Source: Candidatus Bathyarchaeum tardum (GTDB lineage: Archaea; Thermoproteota; Bathyarchaeia; Bathyarchaeales; Bathyarchaeaceae). From it: a stretch of DNA of 64,000 nucleotides. Position 1 is the first letter of the stretch. Every line of letters starts with the position of its first letter. The notes beneath the pieces are model-generated. The model saw only the letters and a program-made list of their open reading frames with translations. It was not told where the DNA came from and made no database searches. Positions 1 to 10,086 of the stretch are shown here, piece by piece. Location of the stretch: assembly GCA_029762755.1 (NCBI GenBank), contig JARVGH010000004.1, positions 213,944 to 277,943 of the forward strand, written 5' to 3'. A program made the translations under genes and the position numbers.

Positions 1-175
1 TTGTAACAGAGTAGGTACGAGTTTTAGGGTCAGATTCAATTTCTCCGTCACTGAAAAGTTTCTTTAAAGCGTTGTAAGTTTTCTTTTCGGTTACTTCAAG
101 TGTTTCTGCAATTTCAACAAGGGTCATTGGTTTTTCTGAAATCAGTTTGATGATATCTTTATGGATTTTTGCCAT
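1..175 (-). CDS. Partial winged-helix DNA-binding protein (N-terminal part)
   Basis: The reverse strand reads from an ATG at 173-175 off the left edge, giving 58 residues without a stop. The start MAKIHKDIIKLISEKP is followed by a helix-turn-helix-like stretch (LVEIAETLEVTEKKTYNALK) and then a likely wing (DGEIESDPKTRTYSV). This is the layout of small archaeal winged-helix regulators. The target is unknown. The C-terminus lies outside the window, so it could be a single-domain regulator or the N-terminal reader of a larger protein. It is transcribed leftward, in the same direction as the H-protein gene upstream of it. Confidence 0.6.
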   Translation of the reverse strand, partial: MAKIHKDIIKLISEKPMTLVEIAETLEVTEKKTYNALKKLFSDGEIESDPKTRTYSVT

Positions 176-297
176 TACGAAATCCCAGCTTTTTGTTGAC
201 ACACTAATTGTCAAGGTTAGATAAAAAATCTTTTATCAATTAAATAGGGTGTTTAGAATTATTTTTTTGTAAATTTTCACCAATTTCGGTTAAGCCC

Positions 298-729
298 TTA
301 TTCTTGGTCAGTTTTTTCGTCTTTCACCAGGGATTTATGCCATTCCACTGCGGCATCAAAAGACAGCAGGGTTTTTAGGTCTTCTTCAAGGTTAGTTGGT
401 TCTATGATTATAATCCATCCTTCGCCGTAGGGGTCTTCGTTGAGTAATTCGGGTTTGGAGTCGAGTTCTTCGTTGACTGCTTCTATGGTGCCGCTTACGG
501 GAGCAATCAAGTCTGAAACTGCTTTTACTGATTCCAAAATACCGAAGGGTTCATCCTTAGTTACAGAGTCCCCAACGCTTGGAAGTTCAACATAGATCAC
601 GTCGTTTATTTGTTTTTGAGCATAATCGATTAGCCCAATTTTCACTTTTCCGTCTTCGACGCTTGCCCAGAGGTATTCTTTGTGGTAATACAGGTTCTCG
701 GGTACTTCGTAGTCGTTAACCTTGACCAT
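298..729 (-). CDS. gcvH: Glycine cleavage system H protein (lipoyl carrier)
   Basis: This is the lipoyl-carrying H protein that shuttles the aminomethyl group between the P, T and L proteins of the glycine cleavage system. It has the N-terminal ENLYYHKEYLW block, the GLIDYAQKQINDVIYVELP core and the lipoylation motif ESVKAVSDLI, whose Lys is the attachment site. I start it at the ATG at 727-729, which has GGTG about nine bases upstream. A TTG five codons earlier is possible. At 143 residues it has a short charged tail beyond the usual fold of about 125. Two radical SAM genes with lipoyl-synthase features follow immediately upstream, and a lipoate ligase lies 9 kb away, so the modification machinery is local. 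The P and T proteins are not in the window. Confidence 0.93.
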   Translation of the reverse strand: MVKVNDYEVPENLYYHKEYLWASVEDGKVKIGLIDYAQKQINDVIYVELPSVGDSVTKDEPFGILESVKAVSDLIAPVSGTIEAVNEELDSKPELLNEDPYGEGWIIIIEPTNLEEDLKTLLSFDAAVEWHKSLVKDEKTDQE

Positions 730-813
730 GATTATTTTCACCAATTAGCAGTTAGGTATGGGGATCTGTTTATCTTAAAAAGCTAACTATTAAAAAGGTC
801 AACATAAAAATCA

Positions 814-1800
814 CTAAAAATTGAGTTCATAAATCTGGGAACAACAAACAGATGAAAAAAGCATTTCTAAATTCAGTGACTGAGCGGTTTGAATTGCATC
901 TTCAACAGGGAAAGCTATTGCATCTACTCCAGCTTTAACTGCAAAAACGTCAGTTATTTTGCGATGTTCACCTTTGGGTCTCATGCACCCCAAAACAACA
1001 GGAACAGTTGGCATCAATAGTTTTGCACAAACAAGAGTTCTTATAATGTCTGCAGGTTCAGGGGGTTCCACATTTTCCATAGGCGTACCACGGATAGGTA
1101 TAAACGCAATTATTATGACTGCAGAAGGTGAATATTTTGCAATCAGGTTTAATGCCTTAAACTCGCCCTTAAGATGACCGTAATGCAAGCCCACAAGCAC
1201 ATGAGGAATAAACGGAATTTCGGAATCTTGCAACGCTTTCAAAGATTTTTCATAAACCGTAACAGTAACATCAAGATTGTAAATTTCCTTAATCGTTTCA
1301 TCTGAACCAATAACATCAATTAATACAGAGTCAACCCCAGCTTTTTTCAACTCTTCTGCAGTAATAAAATCAACTAGCCCAGTATGAACTGAAAGCTTCA
1401 GGTCCAACTCGGTTTTTATTTTTTTGAAAGCATCAATAAAATTAGTTAATGGAACCGAGCCATCCAACCCACAGCCTCCACTTATTAAACAACCTTGTGT
1501 GCCATCGTTTTTCAATTTTTTACAAACATCAAAAAGGTCCTTTGGACTATTAACGGGGGTCATTGTGTTTAGCACTTTTTTGTTGCAGTGTTTACAGTTC
1601 AGGGCACAAGAAGAACCAGTAACAGAAATTGATGGAAAACTGTTCTGAGAAGAACAAAAAAACTTGTTTTTATAGTGAACAAAACTTGGAGCAAAAAAAT
1701 TGATGGTTTGTGTTTCAGGGGAAAAGGCTCCGTTTTCAAGCAAAGAAACAAATTTTTCTTTGGGCATTTGCCATATTTCTTTGGCGTTTAGACGTGTCAT
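814..1800 (-). CDS. Radical SAM protein, probable subunit of two-component lipoyl synthase (LipS1/LipS2-like)
   Basis: The protein has a radical SAM cluster motif CALNCKHC (Cys65, 69, 72) in a TIM-barrel-like fold of 328 residues, with a glycine-rich SGGCGLDG block after it. Extra cysteines lie in GCMRPKG and near the C-terminus (SSVCCSQ) and could hold an auxiliary cluster. It is transcribed towards gcvH and lies divergent to a second radical SAM gene across 155 bp. In Thermococcus kodakarensis two biotin-synthase-like radical SAM proteins, LipS1 and LipS2, together insert sulfur into octanoyl-H-protein. The pairing here beside gcvH fits that role. Which of the two proteins corresponds to which subunit I cannot say, and it is family-level inference. 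A generic biotin-synthase-like radical SAM enzyme is the alternative. Confidence 0.7.
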   Translation of the reverse strand: MTRLNAKEIWQMPKEKFVSLLENGAFSPETQTINFFAPSFVHYKNKFFCSSQNSFPSISVTGSSCALNCKHCNKKVLNTMTPVNSPKDLFDVCKKLKNDGTQGCLISGGCGLDGSVPLTNFIDAFKKIKTELDLKLSVHTGLVDFITAEELKKAGVDSVLIDVIGSDETIKEIYNLDVTVTVYEKSLKALQDSEIPFIPHVLVGLHYGHLKGEFKALNLIAKYSPSAVIIIAFIPIRGTPMENVEPPEPADIIRTLVCAKLLMPTVPVVLGCMRPKGEHRKITDVFAVKAGVDAIAFPVEDAIQTAQSLNLEMLFSSVCCSQIYELNF

Positions 1801-1955
1801 ACTTGTTTACATTCAGGTACGTTTTCTAAAAACGTTTTGAGGATACAGGCAAACGTTCTTTAGAGAATCTGTTTTTGGGGTCACATAGACAGCCAAAAAT
1901 TAAGATAATTAAATACAAGATTTCAATTATAGATTCCAGACATCTGGTGTGACCG

Positions 1956-2957
1956 ATGAAAGAGAAAGGATTTATTGAAAAAATTCGTGTTTCTATTGGT
2001 TCCGCCATTGTATTGGATCTGAAAAAAGGCAGTATTGATGTTAAACCAACTACAGCGTATCTGCTTTTGGGGCGAGGCACAAAATGTTTGGCTAATTGTA
2101 GTTTTTGTACCCAAGCAAAACATAGCAATTCAAGAGCGAATATGCTTTCTAGGGTTACGTGGCCGGAATTTCCTGCTGAAGAAGTGATATCAAGTATAGA
2201 AAAAGCAGCGAAAACAGCAAAAATTAAGCGGATTTGTGTTCAGTCCCTTAATTATCCACAGGTTTTTGGTGACGTTTTATGCCTCGTTAAAAAAATCAAA
2301 ACTAAAGTGGATGTTCCAATTTCAGTTTCTTGTAAGCCATTAAACAAAGAACAAGCGGAACATATGTTTCAAGCAGGGGTGAACCGAATATGCATTGCTT
2401 TGGATGCAGCTACAGAACAAATTTTTGAAAAAATAAAGGGAACAAATGTGGGTGCAAAATACAAATGGATTGAACAAAGAAAAGCATTACAAGAAGCCGT
2501 TACTGTTTTTGGTTATGAGTTTGTTAGCACGCATCTTATTGTTGGCCTAGGAGAAACAGAAAAAGAACTATGTCAAACAATTCAATGGTGCGTTGATTCA
2601 CGAATAAAACCTGCTTTGTTTGCTTTCACGCCAATCAAGGGAACAGCCCTTGAAAACAACCTGCCCCCCCAGCTAAGTTATTATCGACGAACACAAGTTG
2701 CCAATTTTTTGCTAACAAAGGGAAAAACAACTATTAGAGAAATGGAATTTGACAACAACGGAAAGATTACAAGTTTTGGAGTCACTAAAGAAGATTTAAT
2801 GAAAACGTTACAAAAAGGAGAACCTTTCCTTACATCAGGATGTCCAGATTGCAATCGACCATACTATAATGAAAAACCATCTGGACCATTGTACAATTAT
2901 CCACGTTCGTTGTTGCCAAAAGAGGTTGAAAAAGAGAGAAAAAATTTGGGTTTTTAA
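1956..2957 (+). CDS. Radical SAM protein, probable second subunit of two-component lipoyl synthase
   Basis: This 333-residue radical SAM protein carries the cluster motif CLANCSFC (Cys44, 48, 51). It has a biotin-synthase-like barrel with a SAM-binding VGLGETEKE block and the FTPIKGT motif. The first radical SAM protein has a similar FIPIRGT motif at the same place, so the two are distant homologues. The C-terminal SGCPDCNRPYYNE segment followed by YPRSL is a plausible auxiliary-cluster site. A conserved Arg-Ser near the C-terminus also serves the auxiliary cluster in classical LipA, but the equivalence is my inference. Divergent partner at 814-1800 and nearby gcvH suggest joint sulfur insertion into octanoyl-H protein. 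Its TAA stop overlaps the stop of the convergent gene at 2954. Confidence 0.7.
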   Translation: MKEKGFIEKIRVSIGSAIVLDLKKGSIDVKPTTAYLLLGRGTKCLANCSFCTQAKHSNSRANMLSRVTWPEFPAEEVISSIEKAAKTAKIKRICVQSLNYPQVFGDVLCLVKKIKTKVDVPISVSCKPLNKEQAEHMFQAGVNRICIALDAATEQIFEKIKGTNVGAKYKWIEQRKALQEAVTVFGYEFVSTHLIVGLGETEKELCQTIQWCVDSRIKPALFAFTPIKGTALENNLPPQLSYYRRTQVANFLLTKGKTTIREMEFDNNGKITSFGVTKEDLMKTLQKGEPFLTSGCPDCNRPYYNEKPSGPLYNYPRSLLPKEVEKERKNLGF

Positions 2958-3622
2958 ATCCAGATTTTTTTGGGTTTTCGCATTAAAAGAACAATTACTG
3001 TGATACTTGCGACAACTGTTGTTGCAACAAAAATATACATCAAGTTTCGTGTGGAATCTAATTCTACACTTAGATCAGATTCTAGGTTGGTATAATTCTT
3101 CAAACTATTGTGGTAAGTAGCATTTAGTTGATTGTATTCGGCCCGCAGTTCTTCTAATTCGATGTTTTGAATGTAAGTTAAAGCAAAACCAGAGGGAGTA
3201 ATCTTTTGATGAGAACCCATGAAATCCCATTCAGAAGTAATTATTCCATATATCAATCCGGGTGAGATATCATTTGGAACTGATATTTGGTAGTTTGCTT
3301 CATGGAAAGTAAGCGGCATATTTTGAATGTGTGTAATTTCAGCAAGGGAAATTTCGTCTTTAGCATTTATAAGTCCATAGACTAAAACGTCAATGTATTC
3401 AACGTCAACTTGGACTTGGGTTACAGCTTCAGTGGTTATAGTTATGGTTATTGTTTCTCCAGGAGAAGACTGAACAGGAGCAACAATGTCTATGAGTAAA
3501 CCTCCATAAGCAAGAGTGTACACATTTTTTGTTTGCTCAGATTGGGACCAAACAATCCCCGAAAAACTCATAGTAAATAGGAAAACACAAACTATTAGGG
3601 CAAACAATTTCTTGAATTTCAT
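2954..3622 (-). CDS. Membrane-anchored extracytoplasmic protein of unknown function
   Basis: I do not recognise the family. The 222-residue product begins with a signal peptide (KKLFALIVCVFLFTMSFSGI, cleavage likely near VWSQS). A beta-rich region of about 130 residues follows. Next is a predicted coiled-coil stretch (ELEELRAEYNQLNATY onward) and a C-terminal membrane helix with a short basic tail (MRKPKKIWI). This is the layout of a cell-surface protein displayed on a stalk. Several N-x-S/T sequons (NATY, NYTN) would allow archaeal N-glycosylation. It shares a four-base stop overlap with the converging radical SAM gene. Confidence 0.75.
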   Translation of the reverse strand: MKFKKLFALIVCVFLFTMSFSGIVWSQSEQTKNVYTLAYGGLLIDIVAPVQSSPGETITITITTEAVTQVQVDVEYIDVLVYGLINAKDEISLAEITHIQNMPLTFHEANYQISVPNDISPGLIYGIITSEWDFMGSHQKITPSGFALTYIQNIELEELRAEYNQLNATYHNSLKNYTNLESDLSVELDSTRNLMYIFVATTVVASITVIVLLMRKPKKIWI

Positions 3623-3747
3623 TGCTGTTACCTCTGAAAACCACTGCCCTCATTTTTCAAATAGAGAAATATTTAACAGTTCCGATAAAAGAAAAAAGTA
3701 AAAAAATAGACAGGCACCTTGTAAAAAGATGAATTTTAGATTTACCA

Positions 3748-3975
3748 CTAGATTGACCGAATTAATCGTTGATATAGGTAAACAAAATATACTAGAGCAA
3801 ATACGGTTAGAAATATTTCAAACGATAGTATTGCCTGGTTTTTTTCGGTAGCTCTGAAGAATCCTGTTTGTGAAATGTCCCAGAAAACTAGTACTTGCAA
3901 AAAGATGGCGCTACTTACACAACCTAGACCGAAACTGTGAAACAAGAATCGTAAACTTGAAGGTGTCTTAAACAT
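3748..3975 (-). CDS. Small two-helix membrane protein
   Basis: This 75-residue protein contains two hydrophobic segments, roughly residues 15-32 (GLGCVSSAIFLQVLVFW) and 48-68 (LSFEIFLTVFALVYFVYLY), joined by a polar loop. It ends in a basic tail. It lies between the surface protein and the Ca2+ ATPase on the same strand. I recognise no family. The ATG is followed by normal coding sequence, but short length leaves some doubt that it is a gene. Confidence 0.5.
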   Translation of the reverse strand: MFKTPSSLRFLFHSFGLGCVSSAIFLQVLVFWDISQTGFFRATEKNQAILSFEIFLTVFALVYFVYLYQRLIRSI

Positions 3976-4088
3976 TTTTCTTCAAAAATATTCCTTATGC
4001 TAACACCTTATCTTACTTATGAAAAAAAAATAAAGATTGAAAAAAAAGATTTGAACTACCTATTTCTAGGTAGTCAACTTCCACCAGT

Positions 4089-6833
4089 TTAACCCCAGCG
4101 CCAAATCTTTCGACCGTAGAATATTTCAGGCATAATCAGGAAGCCAGACATCGAGATGGGTATTATTACAGCCCAATCCATTAGACTCAAAGGAACGGTT
4201 CCAAGTAACCCGGTGTACGGAACTGCAGCTGACACTATCATTGAGGCAATTACTGCAAACAACAGGAATTTATTTGATGTAAAGCTCAGCCTGAATGCGC
4301 TCTTTGTTTCTGATCTACAATTCCAGACGACGAGCAATTCCCTAAGTGTGGCTTGCATGAAAGCCATAGTCTGGGCATACGCTAAGGAGTGTCCCCACAC
4401 AAAGTATGCTACAGCAAATAACCCACCAGTAGCAAGGGCTTGTGATAAGAAAGAAGCCATGATTGAAGCGCCTCTTCCATGGAGTATCCCATCATTAGGG
4501 TTTCGTGGTTTACGACTCATTAAATCTTCCTGAGGTGGATCCATGCTCAAAGCAAGTGCAGGACCACCATCGGTAACAAGATTTATCCACAAAATCATTT
4601 GTGCTGTCAGAGGAAGTATACTTTCTTCGGTTCCCAAGATGGGTCCTAAAAATGCAAAGACTGCAATTACTAGAAGTTCATCAAAATTGGAACGTAACAG
4701 GAAAAATGAAAATTTGCGGATATTGTCATATATGGCTCGTCCGCCTTCAACGGCTGTGACTATTGTGGCAAAGTTGTCGTCTGCCAGTACCATGTCTGCA
4801 GCTTCTCGCGTAACATCAGTTCCAGTGATTCCCATAGCAATACCAATGTCAGCTTGCTTGAGTGCTGGAGCGTCGTTGACTCCATCTCCAGTCATAGCTA
4901 CGATGTGACCTTTGTCTTTGAGGGCTTTTACGATTCGAAGTTTGTGTTCAGGCGAAACACGAGCATATACAACTGCTTTTTCAACTATGTTTTCAAATTC
5001 TGTGTCAGTCATTTTGTCTAATTCTGCACCGGTGAAAGCTAAGTCGCCTTCGACCATTATGGTTAATTCTTTTGCGATGGCAACTGCTGTGAGCTTGTGG
5101 TCTCCAGTAATCATTACAGTCTTGATGCCTGCTTTTCGGCAAAGTTCATTTGCACCTTTTGCTTCATCTCGGGGAGGATCTATCATTCCTGCCAAACCGA
5201 TGAACACTAAGTTGCTTTCTAGGTCTTCTTCATCATAGTCGGTATTTGCATTTGGAGGTAATTCTTTGTAAGCAATTGCAAGAACACGAAGGGCTTGATT
5301 AGCCATTTCTTCATTGGTTTTCAAGATTTGGTCTTTTTCGGTCTGAGTTAATTTGACTACTTTGCCGCCTTTGATTACATTCACTGAACGGTCTAACAGG
5401 ATTTCAACAGCACCTTTGACATAAGAAACAACTTTTCCATCAGGTGTTTTATGAACTGTGGTCATTCGTTTTCTCTCAGAAGTAAAGGGTATTTCTTGTA
5501 GACGAGGATATTGACTGTCCAACTCAGTTTTAATCATTCCTGCCTTTGCAGCTGCAACAATTATGGCTCCTTCAGTTGTGTCACCAAGCACTTTAGTTCC
5601 GTCATAATTGGCGTTGGCACACAATGTGCTAGATCTTAGCAACAACTCAAGATCAGTTTCTTTAGTTGCATCTATTTTGTTACCGTTAACCAAGAAATCG
5701 CCTTTAGGTTCATAACCTGCACCAGATACGCTAACCATTTTGTCGTTGACGTAGATTTTGCGCACAGTCATTTCGCCTTTGGTCAAAGTTCCAGTTTTGT
5801 CAGAACAAATTATGTCTGTAGCACCCAAAGTTTCCGCAGAGGAAAGTCGTCTGATTAGGGCTTTACGTTTTGCAAGTTCTCTAGCACCTAAAGCAAGAGA
5901 CACAGTTACTACTGCAGGTAAACCTTCAGGAACTGCAGAGACTGCAAGAGCAATTGCAGTTTCAAAGGCGACAATTAAATCACCAAGAACAGATTCAAAA
6001 CTGCCTCCTGCAGATAAAAAGAATATTTCGTATAGTTCTATTGTGAATATTGCAGCGCTTACTAAAATTATTAGGATTCCAAGTTTTTTGGCGAATTTTG
6101 TTAGTTTTTGTTTGAGGGGTGATTCTGTTTGTTCTACAGATTGAACCATTTCAGCAACTTTACCGAATTCGGTTTTCATTCCAGTGGAAGTTATTACGGC
6201 TTTACCTCGACCATATGTTAGGTGAGTAGCCATGAAAAGGGAATTTTTACGATCAGCTACAGCAGTTTTTGGACCAAGAACTACATCTTTTTTGTCTACA
6301 GCTGTAGATTCTCCAGTTAGAATTGCTTCATCAGTTTTAAGGTCTACAACTTCAAGGACTCGTGAATCCGCGGGTATTCGGTCTCCCGCTTCAAGGAGAA
6401 CAATATCTCCGGGGACAACTTCCCTTGCGGGAATTAGCTGTTCTTGACCATCCCTGAGCACCCGGGCTTTGGGAGCCGTGAGCTGTTTCATGGCTTCCAT
6501 TGCCTTTTCTGAACGATATTCTTGAACAAAGCCAACTAGGGCGTTAAGAAATATGATAGCACCGATAGTTGCAGCGTCCACGTATTCGCTCCCATCGTGG
6601 GTAAATGCAATTATTAATGAGACAGCCATCGCAAACAAAAGCATGATTACGAAGATGTCTTTGAATTGCCCCAAGAAAATCTGAAGAGGACTAATTTTTT
6701 TCTTTTCTACAAGCTCGTTTGGTCCGAACTCTTTTAGTCGTCGTTCAGCTTCTTCGGTTGTTAATCCTTTTTCTGTGACTTTCAGTGATTCTAAAAGTTC
6801 CTTTTTTTCCATCGAATGGTATTCAGAACTCAT
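4089..6833 (-). CDS. P-type cation-transporting ATPase, Ca2+ type (P2A-like)
   Basis: This 914-residue SERCA/PMR1-like pump couples ATP hydrolysis to export of Ca2+ (or Mn2+). The order is N-terminal cation-ATPase domain (EYHSMEKKELLESLKV), actuator TGES at 173-176, TM4 motif PEGLP at 302-306, phosphorylated Asp345 in DKTGTLT, nucleotide-domain KGA, hinge TGDGVNDAP and TM6 NLVTDG. The Ca2+-site acidic residue of TM5 is kept in NFDELL. The C-terminus has the remaining four membrane helices. The promoter would lie in the 245-bp divergent spacer shared with the pyrophosphatase gene. A second family member sits at 36017-38752. Ion specificity is inferred from these motifs only. Confidence 0.93.
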   Translation of the reverse strand: MSSEYHSMEKKELLESLKVTEKGLTTEEAERRLKEFGPNELVEKKKISPLQIFLGQFKDIFVIMLLFAMAVSLIIAFTHDGSEYVDAATIGAIIFLNALVGFVQEYRSEKAMEAMKQLTAPKARVLRDGQEQLIPAREVVPGDIVLLEAGDRIPADSRVLEVVDLKTDEAILTGESTAVDKKDVVLGPKTAVADRKNSLFMATHLTYGRGKAVITSTGMKTEFGKVAEMVQSVEQTESPLKQKLTKFAKKLGILIILVSAAIFTIELYEIFFLSAGGSFESVLGDLIVAFETAIALAVSAVPEGLPAVVTVSLALGARELAKRKALIRRLSSAETLGATDIICSDKTGTLTKGEMTVRKIYVNDKMVSVSGAGYEPKGDFLVNGNKIDATKETDLELLLRSSTLCANANYDGTKVLGDTTEGAIIVAAAKAGMIKTELDSQYPRLQEIPFTSERKRMTTVHKTPDGKVVSYVKGAVEILLDRSVNVIKGGKVVKLTQTEKDQILKTNEEMANQALRVLAIAYKELPPNANTDYDEEDLESNLVFIGLAGMIDPPRDEAKGANELCRKAGIKTVMITGDHKLTAVAIAKELTIMVEGDLAFTGAELDKMTDTEFENIVEKAVVYARVSPEHKLRIVKALKDKGHIVAMTGDGVNDAPALKQADIGIAMGITGTDVTREAADMVLADDNFATIVTAVEGGRAIYDNIRKFSFFLLRSNFDELLVIAVFAFLGPILGTEESILPLTAQMILWINLVTDGGPALALSMDPPQEDLMSRKPRNPNDGILHGRGASIMASFLSQALATGGLFAVAYFVWGHSLAYAQTMAFMQATLRELLVVWNCRSETKSAFRLSFTSNKFLLFAVIASMIVSAAVPYTGLLGTVPLSLMDWAVIIPISMSGFLIMPEIFYGRKIWRWG

Positions 6834-7078
6834 TTCAACCGCCTATTTTCCAATCTGCAGAGTTTAGATGGAAGAACCATGTTGTTATTAAAAAGCGTTT
6901 CTTAGATTATGTACAAAATTTTCTCACAAATACACTGAATAATGAAATAATATTCAGATGCAAAATACGTATAATAAAAAATACACAAACATAATGATAT
7001 TCAATTAATATTAGGGAAAACCTTAAAACAAACAAACTGGAACCGTAATACTTCTATAAAAAGGTGTGAAAAATTACG

Positions 7079-9139
7079 ATGATGATTGATTGGACAATTG
7101 CGCCTATTACAGCAACAATATCGATTCTAGTTGCACTTTATCTTTATTTTTACATTAACAGACAAAGTGCTGGAACAGAAAAAATGCAAGAGATTTCTAA
7201 CGCCATCCAAGAAGGCGCCAGAGCATTCATGAAAGTGGAATTCAAATACCTCGCAACTTTCGTTGCAGTCATGGCAGTAATCTTAACCTTTGTTCCTATG
7301 GTTGCAGACATTGGATTTAGTTACTTAATGGGAATTGCATTCGTTTTTGGTGCACTTTGTTCTGCTTTTTCAGGTGTCTTGGGAATGACTGTTGCCCTAA
7401 AAGCAAACGTCAGAGCAGCAAACGCCGCAAAAGAAGGACTGAACAAAGCCTTCCCAATAGCTTTCCGTGGTGGAGCCGTAATGGGCTTAGCCGTAGTCGG
7501 ATTAGCTCTACTCGGATTAAGTACAGTTTACTACTTTACTATGGATCCAGAAATAGTTCTGGGCTTCGGCTTTGGAGCAAGCGCAGTAGCATTGTTTGCC
7601 AAAATTGGCGGTGGAATATATACAAAAACAGCCGACGTTGCAGCAGACCTTGTAGGAAAAGTTGAACATGACATACCCGAAGACGACCCCCGAAACCCTG
7701 GAGTAATCGCCGACAATGTTGGTGACAACGTTGGTGACGTGGCAGGAATGGGATCAGATCTTTTTGACTCATATGTAGCAAGTATAATTGCAGTAATGAC
7801 ACTTGGTGTTGCACTATCTCAAACTGCGAGTTATGTTTCAATATCATTTGTCGATGTGCCACTTGTGTTTGCTGGACTTGGAATTATAGCCTCCATTTTG
7901 GGAGTTGCAATAGTTCGAGTAGGCAAAAAAGGAAACCCTGGAAAAGCACTCAACATCGGAACATATCTAACATGCATCATTTTCGCTTTGATGACCCTCG
8001 GTGCAACATATTATCTTGACATTAACATTGGCGTTTGGGCAGCAGCAGTAATTGGATTGATTGGAGGTGTTGTTATTGGAATTACAACAGACTTCTTCAC
8101 GTCGATAGACAAGTTTCCAGTAATACGAACAGCTGAAGCATCACAGACTGGCGCTGCAGTTAATATTATCACTGGCTTTTCTTACGGATTACTAAGTATT
8201 TTCCCAGCATTACTAGGAATTGGTTTCGCTTCTGCAGGATCATACATGATAGCAGAATATTTCATCGAGGCAGAAGGAGCAGGTGTTTACGGTATTGGCA
8301 TGGCAGCAGTCGGAATGTTGTCGATTGTTGGAATGATTGTAGCCGGTGACGCTTTTGGACCTATCGCAGACAACGCAGGTGGTATAGCAGAACAAACAGG
8401 ACTTGACGAAGAAGTCCTAGACATTACTGCAAGTCTTGACGCAGCTGGCAACACTTCTAAGGCAATAACCAAAGGATTCGCCATTGGAGCAGCAGGATTA
8501 ACAGTAATTGCTTTGCTTGCAGCATTCCAAGCTATAGTTCAAGAAAAAACTGGTGCATTAATTACTTTTGATCTGATGGACCCGTTGGTTTTGACGGGAG
8601 CACTTGTGGGTCTTACAATACCTGCAGTGTTTTCAGCAATGGTAATGCTCAGCGTTGGCAAAAATGCTTCCTGTATGATTGAAGAAATCCGTCGACAGTT
8701 CAGAGAAATTCCGGGATTGCTAGAAGGCAAAGAAGGCGTTAAAGCAGATTATGCAGCTTGTGTTGACATAGCCACAAAAGGTGCAATTAAGGAATTAATT
8801 CTTCCAAGTGTTTTGTCTATTGGCATTACATTAATAGTAGGTTTCATTGGAGGAATTCAAGCCCTTGGTGGTTTCCTTGCAGGCAGCATATTCTCAGGGC
8901 TTATCTTTGCTCTATTCATGTCTAACGCTGGTGGACTTTGGGACAACGCAAAGAAATACATTGAAGCTGGTGCATTTGGCGGAAAAGGTTCTGAACCCCA
9001 TAAAGCTGCTGTTGTTGGAGACACTGTTGGTGACCCATTCAAAGACACGGCAGGACCTTCGTTGAACACGTTGATTACTGTAATGGCTTTGGTTGCTTCG
9101 GTATTTGCACCGACAATTGTGTTGTATGCGCTACTATAG
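7079..9139 (+). CDS. hppA: Membrane-bound H+-translocating pyrophosphatase, K+-independent type
   Basis: This 686-residue integral membrane pump hydrolyses pyrophosphate and exports cations. It has the two Asp-rich substrate motifs: [19 protein letters not shown] near residue 220, and [15 protein letters not shown] near the C-terminus. At the diagnostic position it reads [10 protein letters not shown]. Lysine there, instead of the Ala of K+-dependent enzymes, marks the K+-independent H+-pumping subfamily, so H+ is the likely ion. About 15-16 membrane helices are expected. The upstream sequence AGGTGTGA supplies a ribosome site for the ATG. The gene is monocistronic, facing the lipoate ligase gene tail to tail across 8 bp. 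Confidence 0.96.
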   Translation: MMIDWTIAPITATISILVALYLYFYINRQSAGTEKMQEISNAIQEGARAFMKVEFKYLATFVAVMAVILTFVPMVADIGFSYLMGIAFVFGALCSAFSGVLGMTVALKANVRAANAAKEGLNKAFPIAFRGGAVMGLAVVGLALLGLSTVYYFTMDPEIVLGFGFGASAVALFAKIGGGIYTKTADVAADLVGKVEHDIPEDDPRNPGVIADNVGDNVGDVAGMGSDLFDSYVASIIAVMTLGVALSQTASYVSISFVDVPLVFAGLGIIASILGVAIVRVGKKGNPGKALNIGTYLTCIIFALMTLGATYYLDINIGVWAAAVIGLIGGVVIGITTDFFTSIDKFPVIRTAEASQTGAAVNIITGFSYGLLSIFPALLGIGFASAGSYMIAEYFIEAEGAGVYGIGMAAVGMLSIVGMIVAGDAFGPIADNAGGIAEQTGLDEEVLDITASLDAAGNTSKAITKGFAIGAAGLTVIALLAAFQAIVQEKTGALITFDLMDPLVLTGALVGLTIPAVFSAMVMLSVGKNASCMIEEIRRQFREIPGLLEGKEGVKADYAACVDIATKGAIKELILPSVLSIGITLIVGFIGGIQALGGFLAGSIFSGLIFALFMSNAGGLWDNAKKYIEAGAFGGKGSEPHKAAVVGDTVGDPFKDTAGPSLNTLITVMALVASVFAPTIVLYALL

Positions 9140-9147
9140 AACCTCAT

Positions 9148-9948
9148 CTAAAACGAGGACTTACCGAGGAAATTCCAATCCTCGGTCACAAACTTTTCTT
9201 TTTTGAATTTTTCCGCAAGTTTTTGTTCATAAACAGTTAAGGGTTCTTCAACAAATTCCACGTTCAAAGCTTTCTCAAAACCCCTAACTAATGCATTATA
9301 AGCGTCTTGAACGGAAAAATCAGGGTTTATTTCCTGTTTTATACAACCAAGTTTGCGTTTAGCTACGTCAATAATTTCTTCTAAATTTGTTGACCAAGGA
9401 ACCCTAAGGATACTGAACATAGTAGGGTAGTCTATTTGGAGTAAAAAGGTGCCATGTTGCATTAAAACCCCTTTTTTTGAGGTTTGAGCGTTGCCAGAAA
9501 TCTTTTTTCCATCAATAGAAAGGTTGGGGCACCGTTTTGGGTCAGGGGAATGGAAATCAGCTTTGGCACCTAATATCTTTGCAGCTTCGTTGAGTCCAGT
9601 ACAGATTTTCTGATAGGCGCCTAAAAGGTCCAAGTTTTTGCATCCTAGGTCAGCAGTTTTTGCAGTTATGCTATAGGTAATTTCTCCATTTTTGTCGTGA
9701 TAAACAGCTCCGCCGCCACTTATTCTTCGGACTATGTCTATTTGTTGTTTTTTGCATTCTCCAAGGTTGATTTCGTTTTCTAAGGTTTGGAAGCGCCCAA
9801 TTGAAACAGCAGAGGGGTTCCACATGTAAAAACGTAATGTGTTAGTTACTTTGCCGTGTATTCGGGCAGTTAGGATTGCTTCATCAATTGCCATATTTGT
9901 GTAAGCGTCTGCAGTTTCAAGTTTTAGTAGTCTCCAACGGTCTGACAA
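9148..9948 (-). CDS. lplA: Lipoate-protein ligase / octanoyltransferase family protein
   Basis: This BPL/LplA-fold enzyme of 266 residues attaches lipoate or octanoate to the target lysine of carrier proteins such as the H protein encoded in this window. The N-terminal W-R-L-L block, WNPSAVSIGRFQ, the signature RRISGGGAVYHD and the binding-site motif DGKKISGNAQ are all present. The C-terminal tail (YEQKLAEKF) resembles the accessory part of single-chain ligases. A Cys six residues before DGKK is not placed like the catalytic Cys of LipM, so I favour a ligase, though octanoyltransfer feeding the LipS-like pair is possible. It lies convergent to hppA. Confidence 0.85.
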   Translation of the reverse strand: MSDRWRLLKLETADAYTNMAIDEAILTARIHGKVTNTLRFYMWNPSAVSIGRFQTLENEINLGECKKQQIDIVRRISGGGAVYHDKNGEITYSITAKTADLGCKNLDLLGAYQKICTGLNEAAKILGAKADFHSPDPKRCPNLSIDGKKISGNAQTSKKGVLMQHGTFLLQIDYPTMFSILRVPWSTNLEEIIDVAKRKLGCIKQEINPDFSVQDAYNALVRGFEKALNVEFVEEPLTVYEQKLAEKFKKEKFVTEDWNFLGKSSF

Positions 9949-10086
9949 ATAGGCAGCCTCAGAACTAAAAACATAAAAAGATATTATTAAAGGGTATAAA
10001 AAATAATTTTTGTGATATGCAGACTTTTCCGAAAAAATAGCGCAAAAGCAATATTGTAATTAAACTGAAAATTAGTTGGAGATTAA

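Noticed and set aside
4156..6447. Several long forward-strand open frames inside the Ca2+-ATPase gene
   Set aside because: They lie antisense to a full-length conserved P-type ATPase and have no domain of their own.
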